NCBI RefSeq assembly: GCF_019400745.1 | Contig: NZ_WJIB01000015.1 | Coordinates: 62,001 to 126,000, forward strand | Reading direction: 5' to 3' | DNA from: Cohnella sp. CFH 77786 | Lineage (GTDB): Bacteria > Bacillota > Bacilli > Paenibacillales > Paenibacillaceae | DNA length: 64,000 bases | Shown: positions 7,933-16,399 of the stretch, piece by piece | Position numbering within the stretch: position 1 is the first letter of the stretch | Layout of the letters: each line of letters begins with the position of its first letter | The notes under the pieces: generated by a model | What the model was told of the DNA's origin: nothing | The model's database searches: none | What the model saw: the letters and a program-made list of their open reading frames with translations, nothing else | Translations under genes and position numbers: made by a program

Positions 7933-9240
7933 TTGGACGCGGCACAGCGCAAGGAACGAATGAAAACGCTGATCGACCGGTATTACCGGCTGAACCGGGT
8001 GTCCGTCTCGGACGAAACGAGCCGGTTCGTACGGGAACTCGCGGAGGGGCTGCAGGCAGACGTTTTGTCCCTTCCCTCAGGCACCCGCTGCCTGACGTGG
8101 ACGATTCCGCGCAAATGGGCGGTTCGCGAAGCTTATATCGAAACGATGGGCGGCGAACGCATTGCCGACTATACCCGGCATCCGATGTATTTGCATTCCT
8201 ATTCCGCCCCGTTCTCCGGCATCGTCTCGCGCGAAGAGCTCATGGAGCACATCACGACCCATCCGTCTTGGGAGGACCGCCTCATTTACCAGAACCGATG
8301 GCAATACCGCCGGGAGCACACCCAATGGGCGTTCAGCGTGCCGGCAACGGTCGTGAAGGAAATGAAGGACGAGGCCTACCGCGTCCATATCGATGTGACC
8401 TTCGAAGACGGGACGCTCGACGTGATCGATTGGATTCTGCCTGGGGAAACCGAAGAAACGGTGTTCTTCGCCGCCCACACCTGCCATCCGGGCCAGGTGA
8501 ACGACGGCATCGCCTGCCTGGCCGTGCTGGTCGAGCTGTTCCGTTACCTCCAGACGCTCCCACGGCGCAAATATACTTACCGGCTCATTCTCGGACCGGA
8601 GTATTTCGCCGCCGCCGCCGTGCTGGCGCATGGCAAGAACGTGCGAAGCCTCCGTTACGGCTACTACCTCGACATGGCGGCGAATCTGCTGCCCATGAGC
8701 TTCTCCCGCTCCTTCGCGGGCAACACCTATGCCGACCGCGTCGCGCGCAGCGTGCTGCAGGGCTATGAAGCCGGAAGGCTCGACACGCCTTACCGCAGTC
8801 TGTACGGCAACGACGAAATGTTCTACGACGGCCCCGGTTTCGAGATCCCGACCGTCTGCCTCAGCCGGCATCCTTATCCCTACTACCACACGGATTGGGA
8901 TGATCTGGAGCACTGCGATTTCGAAGGCCTGGAAGAAACGTACCGGATCCTCGTCGACATCGTCTCCACGTACGAGTCGGACTGCGTGCCGGTCCGCCTG
9001 TACGAAGGACCGCTGTATTTGAGCGGCTACGACCTGTACATCGATCCGCTTCAGGATCCCAAGGGCTACGGCGCCCTTCAGGCGATCCAAATCTACATGA
9101 ACGGCGAGAGAAGCCTGCTGGACATCGCCGAGAAGGCGGACGTTTCCTTCGCGTTCGTTCACCGATTCTTCGCCGATCTGCGCAAGCACGGATTGGCCAT
9201 CGAGCGGGAATCCCGCGTTCTGGAGGAGATCGAATCGTGA
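7933..9240 (+). CDS. M28-like aminopeptidase-related protein with C-terminal winged helix (DUF4910/DUF2172 type), copy 1
   Basis: About 435 residues. The central domain contains FAAHTCHPGQVNDG (candidate zinc His/Asp), LGPEYF (Glu) and YHTDWDD (His), the arrangement of zinc aminopeptidase-like proteins annotated DUF2172/DUF4910 (names from memory). The last 70 residues (SLLDIAEKADVSFAFVHRFF) look like a winged helix-turn-helix. Such proteins recur in surface-polysaccharide clusters; deacylation or deacetylation of a sugar intermediate is plausible but unproven. The start is uncertain: TTG at 7933 has GGAG 10 bases upstream; GTG at 7924 and ATG at 7960 are alternatives. Confidence 0.7.
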   Translation: MDAAQRKERMKTLIDRYYRLNRVSVSDETSRFVRELAEGLQADVLSLPSGTRCLTWTIPRKWAVREAYIETMGGERIADYTRHPMYLHSYSAPFSGIVSREELMEHITTHPSWEDRLIYQNRWQYRREHTQWAFSVPATVVKEMKDEAYRVHIDVTFEDGTLDVIDWILPGETEETVFFAAHTCHPGQVNDGIACLAVLVELFRYLQTLPRRKYTYRLILGPEYFAAAAVLAHGKNVRSLRYGYYLDMAANLLPMSFSRSFAGNTYADRVARSVLQGYEAGRLDTPYRSLYGNDEMFYDGPGFEIPTVCLSRHPYPYYHTDWDDLEHCDFEGLEETYRILVDIVSTYESDCVPVRLYEGPLYLSGYDLYIDPLQDPKGYGALQAIQIYMNGERSLLDIAEKADVSFAFVHRFFADLRKHGLAIERESRVLEEIES

Positions 9241-10820
9241 GAAGTTATCAGAGCCATCTGCAGCAGACTTCGGCGGCGAATGCCGCTGCCGTCGCGCGCA
9301 AGCCGACCTTCCGTTCGTCGGCGATTTTCCCGGTCTTCCATCTCAAAGGCGTCCGTACGAGGATCGCCTTCCTCGGCTATTGGATGATCAAACGGAGCAT
9401 CCCGGAAATCCATTCCGTCGTGACGCTGCGCTCGATTCACGGCACGGTGCTGTGCCGGACGTCCGAGCGGATCACCGAAGCGAAGGCTTACCGCGTGGAA
9501 GCGGAAGACCTGCTCGCCGAGGCGGGCATGAACACGGAAGCCGAATTCACCGGCAGCCTGGAGATCGAATTCTATTCCTCCCGCGATCTCGTGTACCCGT
9601 ACCCGGCGGTCGTCGTCCAATATTACGGACCCGAATTCGGCACCGTCGTGCATACGGCGCAGCGGGTGTTCAACGATGCCGAAGACCGCAACGCGAATTT
9701 GGAATCGGTCGTTCCGGAAGCCGGATTCAACGTATACGCGGACGAGGACCGCGAGCCGTTCTTCGCGTTCGTGAACGGCTGCGACCCCGTCCGCGGCGGC
9801 CGGATCGCGATGAAATTCTACAACAGCAAACGCGAGACGCTCGAGTGCCTCATTCCGTTGTCGCAGCTGCTGCCGTACGAGACGACGGTCGTCCATCCGG
9901 ACCGGCACGTCGACCTGCAGAGCTTCCTGGACGGCAAGCCGGGGACGGCCCAAATCCAGTTCGACGTTTCCTGGGTGTTCCCGCGGATCATCGCCGGCAA
10001 CGTCCAGCGGTCGCGGCAAGGGATCAGCGTGACCCACACCTATTACGACACCTCCGGCAGCTCGGGAGAAGAAGACTATTGGAAGGACACACCCGAGGGC
10101 TGGGTGCCGGCGAGCCTCTACGTGCCGCTGTCCGTCTCCGGCGACCGGTACACGAATATCAATTTCTATCCGATCTACTCTCCTTCCGAACTGGAAATCG
10201 ACGTCGAGCTTTACGAAGAGGACGGAACGCTGATCGGCACCCTTCGGAACGTGCATCGGATCGCGCCGGTCTACCGGGGACTTCACACGCTGGAGCTCAA
10301 GCCCCTGGCCGCCCGCCTGGGCGCGGACCCGAACCGGACGGCCGGGGCCAACCTGGTCGCCCGCACCGTCCGCGGCAGCCGGCTCCCTGCCCGCCTGAAG
10401 ATCGGCCTGGACTACGGCATGGGCGGACATGCGCTTCCCTGCAACATTTGCAAAACGATGGACGTAGCCAATCCCGCCCTGGAAAACAAGAAAAGCTCGT
10501 TCCATTGGGCGCCCGTTCTGGCCGACCAGGCGGACGCCGTCGTTTGGCTCGTGAACAGCGCCCCGATACATCCCTACGTCCGGAAGGCCGAAGTCACGCT
10601 GACGTTCTACCGGGAGCAGGACACGGCTGCGCTGACCCGCACTGTCGAACTGCAGCCGAACGGCATCCACGCCCTCCGGCTGAGCGAGTTGGCGGAGCTG
10701 CGCGAGTTTTTCGGAGGACGGATGGGCTGGTACACGTGCGTGTCCTCCAATCCCCATGTGAAAAGCTATTACTTGAGCGAAAGCCCGTCGGGGATCGTCG
10801 GCGGGGACCACGATTTCTAA
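9237..10820 (+). CDS. Unknown 527-residue protein in EPS operon
   Basis: Not recognised. The GTG start overlaps the previous stop (GTGA) and has AGGAG 8 bases upstream, so it is translationally coupled between two aminopeptidase-like genes. The sequence has no signal peptide or membrane segment, is rich in predicted beta strands and aromatic residues, and contains an isolated CNICKTMD motif near residue 403. The repeated style of FYNSKRETLE, FYPIYSPSELEIDVELYEEDG and LTFYREQD suggests several beta-sandwich units. It probably works with its neighbours on the same sugar or glycan substrate; no function is proposed. Confidence 0.7.
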   Translation: MRSYQSHLQQTSAANAAAVARKPTFRSSAIFPVFHLKGVRTRIAFLGYWMIKRSIPEIHSVVTLRSIHGTVLCRTSERITEAKAYRVEAEDLLAEAGMNTEAEFTGSLEIEFYSSRDLVYPYPAVVVQYYGPEFGTVVHTAQRVFNDAEDRNANLESVVPEAGFNVYADEDREPFFAFVNGCDPVRGGRIAMKFYNSKRETLECLIPLSQLLPYETTVVHPDRHVDLQSFLDGKPGTAQIQFDVSWVFPRIIAGNVQRSRQGISVTHTYYDTSGSSGEEDYWKDTPEGWVPASLYVPLSVSGDRYTNINFYPIYSPSELEIDVELYEEDGTLIGTLRNVHRIAPVYRGLHTLELKPLAARLGADPNRTAGANLVARTVRGSRLPARLKIGLDYGMGGHALPCNICKTMDVANPALENKKSSFHWAPVLADQADAVVWLVNSAPIHPYVRKAEVTLTFYREQDTAALTRTVELQPNGIHALRLSELAELREFFGGRMGWYTCVSSNPHVKSYYLSESPSGIVGGDHDF

Positions 10821-10834
10821 CGGGAGGACCCGCC

Positions 10835-12142
10835 ATGTGGATGGAATTGTTTGACCGGCTGTTTCCGATCTGCCGGAGCATTACGGGCAATGGCGTGCGC
10901 GAGACGCTTCGGATATTGAACGAGTACGCGCCGATCCGGCAGCGGGAATTCCCGACCGGGACCGTATGCTTCGACTGGGAGGTTCCGAAGGAATGGAACG
11001 TCCGGGACGCTTACGTGAAGGACGGCCAAGGCCGGACGATGATCGATTTCAAAGCGAACAACCTCCACCTGATGGGCTATAGCAAGCCTTTCCGGGGATA
11101 CGTGTCCCGGGAGGAGCTTCTGGCGCATTTGTACACGAAGCCCGATCTGCCGGACGCCATCCCGTACGTCATGTCCTACTACCGGGAGGACTGGGGGTTC
11201 TGCGTGGAGCATCGGCGGCTTCCCGAATTTACCGACGACTGGTACGAGGTGGTGATCGACGCCGACCTGGAAGACGGGTACATGACGATCGGCGAAGGGG
11301 TGATCCCCGGGGCGACGGACCGCGAGATTCTGCTGTCGACGTATGTCTGCCATCCGTCCATGGCGATCAACGAGTTATCCGGACCGCTCGTGCAGACAAT
11401 GGTGTACCGCGCGCTCAAGGACCGCAAGGATTTGAAATACACCTACCGGTTCCTCTACGTGCCGGAAACGATCGGTTCCTTACTCTATCTGAGCCGGCAT
11501 GGAGAAGAATTGAAGGAGAAGGTGGAGGCCGGCTACGTCGTCACCTGCGTCGGCCACGGCGAAAGCTTCACGTACAAGAAGAGCAAACGGGGAGATACGC
11601 TCGCGGACAAAGCCGCGCTCCATGTCCTGAAGCAATCGGGCAAGCCTTACAAGATCGTGGAATGGAACCCGTTCGGCAGCGACGAGCGTCAATACTGCAG
11701 CGAGGGCTTCCGGCTTCCGGTCGGCAGCCTCATGCGCACGATGTACGGGGAATACCCGGAGTATCACACCTCGCTGGACAACCGTTCGCTCATTTCCGAA
11801 CAGGTGCTGCAAGAAACGGCCGACATGTACCTGGCGATCATCGAAACGCTGGAAGCGAACGAAACGTACGTCTGCACGCACGTCCACGGCGAGCCGAAGC
11901 TGGACAAGCGCGGACTCTATCCGTACACCGGGGGCACCCGCACCCCCGAGCAGAAGCTGCGGATTCTCCAGACCACCCACCTCATCGCCTTCAGCGACGG
12001 CCGCCGCGACCTGATGGACATCGCGGAAACGTTGAACCTGACGGGCAAGGACCTGCGGGAAACCGCCCTGCTGCTTGAGCAGCACGGTTTGCTTCGCAAC
12101 GTGCGCTCGCCCGAGCTGCAGCTGGCGGGCGAACCGGTGTAA
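10835..12142 (+). CDS. M28-like aminopeptidase-related protein with C-terminal winged helix, copy 2
   Basis: A 435-residue paralogue of 7,933-9,240, closer to the family consensus: STYVCHPSMAINELSGP, VPETIGS and EYHTSLDN hold the presumed metal ligands. The C-terminal LMDIAETLNLTGKDLRETALLLEQHGLL is again winged-helix-like. ATG with GGGAGG 7 bases upstream. It is the last gene of the operon and is followed by a strong terminator. Two divergent copies around one unknown protein suggest sequential hydrolytic steps or a heteromeric enzyme (inference). Confidence 0.75.
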   Translation: MWMELFDRLFPICRSITGNGVRETLRILNEYAPIRQREFPTGTVCFDWEVPKEWNVRDAYVKDGQGRTMIDFKANNLHLMGYSKPFRGYVSREELLAHLYTKPDLPDAIPYVMSYYREDWGFCVEHRRLPEFTDDWYEVVIDADLEDGYMTIGEGVIPGATDREILLSTYVCHPSMAINELSGPLVQTMVYRALKDRKDLKYTYRFLYVPETIGSLLYLSRHGEELKEKVEAGYVVTCVGHGESFTYKKSKRGDTLADKAALHVLKQSGKPYKIVEWNPFGSDERQYCSEGFRLPVGSLMRTMYGEYPEYHTSLDNRSLISEQVLQETADMYLAIIETLEANETYVCTHVHGEPKLDKRGLYPYTGGTRTPEQKLRILQTTHLIAFSDGRRDLMDIAETLNLTGKDLRETALLLEQHGLLRNVRSPELQLAGEPV

Positions 12143-12222
12143 CAGTAACCCGTAGACTGGTCAGCCTTGAACGGATCAAAAATGGCGTGAAGAAGGGATT
12201 ATGGCCGCCGGGCCTGTGGAAT

Positions 12223-12246
12223 AGCCCCGATATTCGGGGCTTTTTT
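12223..12246 (+). terminator. Terminator of the 7,933-12,142 operon
   Basis: AGCCCCGA-TAT-TCGGGGCT followed by six T: a perfect 8-bp stem with a 3-nt loop. Confidence 0.92.
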
Positions 12247-12268
12247 CCGTTCCGGACGGGCGAAGGGC

Positions 12269-12412
12269 TGCGATTTGAAATGAATCGTTGAGGAGTGGGC
12301 AAAAGCGGGCCTGTGGTGCGCTATTTCGGCGGATCGTTGGGGAGTCGGGCGAAATAGAGGATGTTGTGCGCGATTTCGGCGAATCGTTGGGGATGTCGGG
12401 CGAAATTGCCGA
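12269..12412. repeat. Three imperfect ~49-bp intergenic repeats
   Basis: Three successive units begin near 12269, 12318 and 12368, sharing ATCGTTGGGGA and GTCGGGCGAAAT. Units 2 and 3 start ATTTCGGCG and end GCGAAAT, so each can fold back weakly. The stretch lies between two convergent transcription units and I see no gene in it. Confidence 0.6.
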
Positions 12413-12428
12413 GCAGAACAACAGAAGC

Positions 12429-12904
12429 TTATGCCAACACGGCGGCCTTCGCCAATTCTTCGCGCACCATCTGCTTGAGCAGCTTCCGCTGCGTAACCGC
12501 CTCGCCCGGCGGCACGTCCTCGAGGATGACGGTGTTCGCGCCGATTTTCGCACCCGCGCCGACGACGACCGGGCCCAGGATTTTGGCGCAGCCCCGATGA
12601 AGACGCCGGCTTCGATGCGGGGGTTGCCGTCCTTCTTGCGCCCGGAGAAGTTCCGGCCGATCGTGACGCCGTGGAAGATCCTCGCGCCGGACTTGATTTC
12701 CGCAGGACCGATCACGGTAGCGAATCCGTGGATAATTTCGATACCTCCTTCGATTCGGGCGTGATAATCGATTTCGATGGCATAGAGGATATGGATCATG
12801 CGGGGCAGCAGCATCGGCAGCAACGGAATCCGCAGCTTCCATAGGGCATGGCTTACCCGATAAACCACAAGCGCATGAAAGCCGCGATTCCCGAAGACGG
12901 TCAC
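12429..12904 (-). pseudogene. Serine-acetyltransferase-like hexapeptide acetyltransferase with apparent frameshift
   Basis: Two overlapping frames together make one left-handed beta-helix acetyltransferase: the first (from GTG 12904) gives EIDYHARIEGGIEIIHGFAT through NPRIEAGVFIGA, the second continues GCAKILGPVVVGAGAKIG and NTVILEDVPPGEAV. The switch is near 12588-12592, where the plus strand reads ttttggcgcagcccc; one extra C would restore a continuous VFIGAGAKILGP. So this is a one-base deletion in the gene or an assembly error. The start is also weak: GTG with no good ribosome site and no in-frame ATG after the previous stop. It is the last gene of the GDP-sugar operon; it would O-acetylate the glycan if intact. 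Confidence 0.65.
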
Positions 12905-12978
12905 CCACTTATTGCGTCTGGCGGCCTTCCATCCGTGGCGATTTCGCGTATTATGCTTCTCTTCTTGCTACTGACCGT

Positions 12979-13971
12979 CTAGCGGATGGCCTGCTTCAAG
13001 TAATAAGCGAACTTGAACAGCTTGCCGTTGATTTTCGAAATCTGGAAATACGGCTTCTGCGTCGCGCCGAACGAACGGTACATGATCTCGTGCGGCTCGT
13101 GCATGCCCCCGTGGAAATCGAAACGCTTGCCGAACTTCGCCATCTCCCGTATCGCGTGCCAAACGAGCAAGGAATGGGCACCGCTCTCCTTCGCCCGGGG
13201 CGTCTCTCCTCCGAGCAGGTAGTAGGCATAACGGTCGTCCCATACGAGGTACATGGCGCAATGGGCTTCTCCGTCCGCGTCTTCCGCGAACAGGATTTTC
13301 CGCCGGTTCCGGCGTTTGCAGCGCTCGTCCAAGGCCTTCAGCACTTCGAACGAATACGGCATCGGAAACCGCGGCGGGTCGAACAGCCGGCTGTTCATCT
13401 CCTGGAACCGCGCCAAATCGTCGCTCCAGGCGATCTTCACCTGCTGCTCCGCCCGGCGAATCTCGTCGCGAACACTGTCCGTGAAGCCCGCGTATACCCG
13501 TTCCAAATCCGACAGGTCCTCCAGCACGTACGTGAACCGGGTCGTTTGCCGGAACCCTCTCCAGTAGAAGATGCTCCAGTTCGTATTGTCCCAGTGCAGC
13601 TGTTGGCTGAAATAGTCGACCTGCGGCAGCCCGTCGATCAGGGCCGAATAAATCTCGCGTTCGTAGGCGAGCTTCGCCCCAGCCCCCATCCCTTCCGGAT
13701 AGCGGATCCAGACGCCCATCGTCAGCGTCAGCTGCGGCATGGAGACGATCTCGAACATCGACTTCTTCGTGACGCGGTACGGCATGGATGCCACGATGCA
13801 GCCGTCTTGCTCCACGAGGACGGCATCCCAATGGTCAGCCCCGCCGCAAGTCACGTCGAGCCACCAATCCTGATCGAACAGCGGCAAGCCGGGCTCCTTG
13901 CGGCACAGCTCCCTGTATTTCATTTTGGCTTCCGTGTTCGTTATCGTTCGTAGGGTTGAAACGGCGTTCAT
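12979..13971 (-). CDS. FemAB/GNAT-like acyltransferase, copy 1
   Basis: A 330-residue protein of the GNAT-fold, FemAB-like group found in polysaccharide operons (family by resemblance). The C-terminal half (FHGGMHEPHEIMYRSFGATQ followed by KPYFQISKINGKLFKFAYYL) is almost identical to the next gene upstream. FemAB relatives transfer amino-acyl groups from tRNA; members in EPS clusters may acylate an amino sugar (inference). The ATG at 13971 directly follows the upstream stop (1-base gap). A tandem duplicate of 13,973-14,992. Confidence 0.75.
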   Translation of the reverse strand: MNAVSTLRTITNTEAKMKYRELCRKEPGLPLFDQDWWLDVTCGGADHWDAVLVEQDGCIVASMPYRVTKKSMFEIVSMPQLTLTMGVWIRYPEGMGAGAKLAYEREIYSALIDGLPQVDYFSQQLHWDNTNWSIFYWRGFRQTTRFTYVLEDLSDLERVYAGFTDSVRDEIRRAEQQVKIAWSDDLARFQEMNSRLFDPPRFPMPYSFEVLKALDERCKRRNRRKILFAEDADGEAHCAMYLVWDDRYAYYLLGGETPRAKESGAHSLLVWHAIREMAKFGKRFDFHGGMHEPHEIMYRSFGATQKPYFQISKINGKLFKFAYYLKQAIR

Positions 13972-13972
13972 C

Positions 13973-14992
13973 TTATACCATCATCCCTTGGGCGAAATTC
14001 GAGCAGAGGACCATCGTCGCGACGACCGCGGCCAGCTGGCCGATGGCCTGTTTCAGATAATACGCGAACTTGAACAGCTTGCCGTTGATTTTGGAGATTT
14101 GAAAATAAGGCTTCTGCGTCGCGCCGAACGAGCGAAAGAACGTTTCCACGGGCTCATGCATGCCGCCGTAGAGGTCGAGGTTCTCCGTGACGGAGGACAG
14201 TCGTTTGACCGCCTCCCACAGCAGAAGAGAGGAAGCGCCGCTCTTTCGGAGCTCCGGATCCCCGCCGCCCAGCAGATAGTACGCGCATTTCTCGTCCCAT
14301 GCGAGATACACGGCGCCGTGAATCCGGCCTTCCCGGTCCTTGGCGAACCAGATTTTCCGGCATCCCCGCTCCCTGCACGCCAGGTCGACGCGGCGGATGA
14401 AGTCCAACGAATGCGGCATTTTCTCACCCTGCCGCTTAAAGGTCATTTCGTTGATCCGATGGAACGTCTCGATGTCGTCGCTCTCCACGACCTCCAGCTG
14501 CTTCTCCGCCTTGCGGATCTCGTTGCGCGTCTTCTCTTTCATGTTGGCGTAAAGACGATCCAAGTCCTTCAAGTTTTCGAGCAGGTACGTATACCGCGTC
14601 GTCTGCCGGAATCCCCGCCAGTAAAACGTGCTCCAGTTTGTGATGCTCCAGTGGAAATGCTGGTAGTAATAGTCCACCTTCGGCAGCTTTTCGATCAGCT
14701 CCAGGTAGATCTCTTTCTCGTAGGACAGCCGGGTGGCGTATTTCTGGCCGGGAGGATACCGGATCCAGATGCCCATCGTCAACGTCAGATAAGGCATATC
14801 GATGACGTCGAACAACATCTTCTTCGTCCGGTGATAAGGGAGACTGGCGATGATTTCGCCGCCGCGCTCCACGAGCAGGACGTCCCAGCCGTCCTCGCCG
14901 ACCGTGGCGTCAAGCCACCAATCCCGGTTGATCAAGGGGATCTCCGGGTTGCTGAGGCACAGCTCCCGGTATTTGCTTTTCGCGTCCGTCAT
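13973..14992 (-). CDS. FemAB/GNAT-like acyltransferase, copy 2
   Basis: A 339-residue paralogue of the preceding entry, roughly 55-60% identical by eye and collinear throughout, for example YRELCLSNPEIPLINRDWW against the other copy's YRELCRKEPGLPLFDQDWW. The C-terminus carries an extra short hydrophobic tail (QLAAVVATMVLCSNFAQG). ATG at 14992 with a G-rich site upstream. Two closely related transferases in series suggest modification at two different positions or sugars (inference). Confidence 0.75.
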   Translation of the reverse strand: MTDAKSKYRELCLSNPEIPLINRDWWLDATVGEDGWDVLLVERGGEIIASLPYHRTKKMLFDVIDMPYLTLTMGIWIRYPPGQKYATRLSYEKEIYLELIEKLPKVDYYYQHFHWSITNWSTFYWRGFRQTTRYTYLLENLKDLDRLYANMKEKTRNEIRKAEKQLEVVESDDIETFHRINEMTFKRQGEKMPHSLDFIRRVDLACRERGCRKIWFAKDREGRIHGAVYLAWDEKCAYYLLGGGDPELRKSGASSLLLWEAVKRLSSVTENLDLYGGMHEPVETFFRSFGATQKPYFQISKINGKLFKFAYYLKQAIGQLAAVVATMVLCSNFAQGMMV

Positions 14993-15010
14993 GCAGATCC
15001 CCCCGCTTCG

Positions 15011-16399
15011 TTATCCCGTCATGCCGCAATGGCGTTCGATCTCTTCCCAGTCGTGATAGAGCCGGATGACGTCTTCCGCGCTGACCCGGCTGCCCATCTG
15101 GACTTCGATCCATTCCATGTCGGTTTCGGCCAGCACGCTGTGCGGCGCGCCCGCGGGAATGTGCTGCGTGTCTCCGGCGTGAACGGTGGAGATCACGTTA
15201 TTCATGACGAACGTCCCCGTTCCGCAAGCCACGGTCCAATATTCGTCCCGGTTCAGGTGAAAATGGTAGCTCGTGCATTGCCCCGCGTTCACCCGCACCG
15301 CCCGCGTCAAGACTTCCCGCCCGTCTTCGAGCTTCTTGAAATCCATGACGCGCGTCGTTCCCCAACGCTTCTCTTCGTACATGGGCCGCTGCTCGATATC
15401 CTTCAGCATGTCTTTGAGCTTCGGACTGCGGGCCTTGTCGGCGACGAGAATGCCGTCCGGACTCGCCGCCACCACGACGTCGGACAACCCGATGACGGTC
15501 ACGAGCATATCCAGCTCGTTCACGACGTGCGTGTTGACGGAATCCGGACTGACGATCCCGCGTCCGATCATGCCGACGTTCATTTCCTCGGTCAGCGTGT
15601 TCCAGGTGCCGAGATCCTTCCAATAGCCGTCGTAACGGGTGACGACGACCGATTGGACCTTCTCTACCACCTCGTAGTCGAAGCTGATGGAAGGCAAACG
15701 GTCGTACTGTTTGACCATTTCCTCATAGTGAATCGGCAGTCCTTTGTCGATGAGCAGCCGAATGATCGTATCCAGCTTAAACGCGAAGACGCCGCAGTTC
15801 CACAGGGCCCCCTCCGCGATCAACCCTTCCGCCGCCGCTTCCGACGGTTTCTCGACGAAGCGCCGCACGGCCCGGAAGCCGGCCGTCGCGGCAGAAGCCT
15901 CCCGCTCTTCCGCCTTCGGCACGATATAGCCGTACTTGGCGGAAGGATAAGTCGGCTGAACCCCGATAAGCGCGAGTTCGGCGTCCGACTCGCGGACGAC
16001 GTCTTCCAGCTCCCGCACTTTGGCGAAGAAATCCTGCTCCACGTACGGATCGACCGGCAATACCGCCACCACTTCGTCCAGTCCGACGCCCTCGATCGAA
16101 TACAAATACGCCGCGGTGAGCGCGATCGCCGGGAACGTGTCCCGCCGGGTCGGCTCCACGATCGTCACGACCGAGTCCGGAAGCTGGCTCTGGATGATCT
16201 CCTTCTGCTTCGCCCCGACCGCCACCAGCGTCTCCGAGCCGAGCTGCGCCCGCTCTAGCTGGCGCCATACCCGCTGCACCATGGACTCCATGATGCCTTC
16301 CTCGTTCCGCAGCACTTTCAGGAACTGCTTGGATCTCGTATCGTTCGACAGAGGCCACAGGCGTTTGCCCGAACCTCCGGACAGAAGCACGATTTTCAT
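15011..16399 (-). CDS. manC: Mannose-1-phosphate guanylyltransferase (GDP-mannose pyrophosphorylase)
   Basis: A 462-residue cytosolic enzyme making GDP-mannose from mannose-1-phosphate and GTP. It begins MKIVLLSGGSGKRLWPLS, the nucleotidyltransferase signature, and has FVEKP near residue 171. The C-terminal 110 residues form a cupin (HFHLNRDEYWTVACGTGTF) of the type fused in bifunctional ManC/AlgA proteins. It supplies substrate to the Gmd and Fcl enzymes upstream in the same operon. Its start overlaps the upstream acetyltransferase stop by 4 bases (ATGA). Confidence 0.92.
   Translation of the reverse strand: MKIVLLSGGSGKRLWPLSNDTRSKQFLKVLRNEEGIMESMVQRVWRQLERAQLGSETLVAVGAKQKEIIQSQLPDSVVTIVEPTRRDTFPAIALTAAYLYSIEGVGLDEVVAVLPVDPYVEQDFFAKVRELEDVVRESDAELALIGVQPTYPSAKYGYIVPKAEEREASAATAGFRAVRRFVEKPSEAAAEGLIAEGALWNCGVFAFKLDTIIRLLIDKGLPIHYEEMVKQYDRLPSISFDYEVVEKVQSVVVTRYDGYWKDLGTWNTLTEEMNVGMIGRGIVSPDSVNTHVVNELDMLVTVIGLSDVVVAASPDGILVADKARSPKLKDMLKDIEQRPMYEEKRWGTTRVMDFKKLEDGREVLTRAVRVNAGQCTSYHFHLNRDEYWTVACGTGTFVMNNVISTVHAGDTQHIPAGAPHSVLAETDMEWIEVQMGSRVSAEDVIRLYHDWEEIERHCGMTG

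Noticed and set aside
9380-10834. A 485-codon N-terminal extension of the second aminopeptidase-like gene
   Set aside because: It overlaps the 9,237-10,820 gene out of frame and is Arg/Pro-rich nonsense; ATG 10835 has an ideal ribosome site and matches the paralogue's start.
12176-12428. Extended C-terminus of the acetyltransferase in its first frame
   Set aside because: After the frameshift near 12590 the first frame is out of register; the real C-terminus continues in the other frame to the stop at 12429.
13898-16258. A 786-codon plus-strand frame across the manC and FemAB genes
   Set aside because: It runs antisense through two genes with clear family motifs and has no domain of its own.
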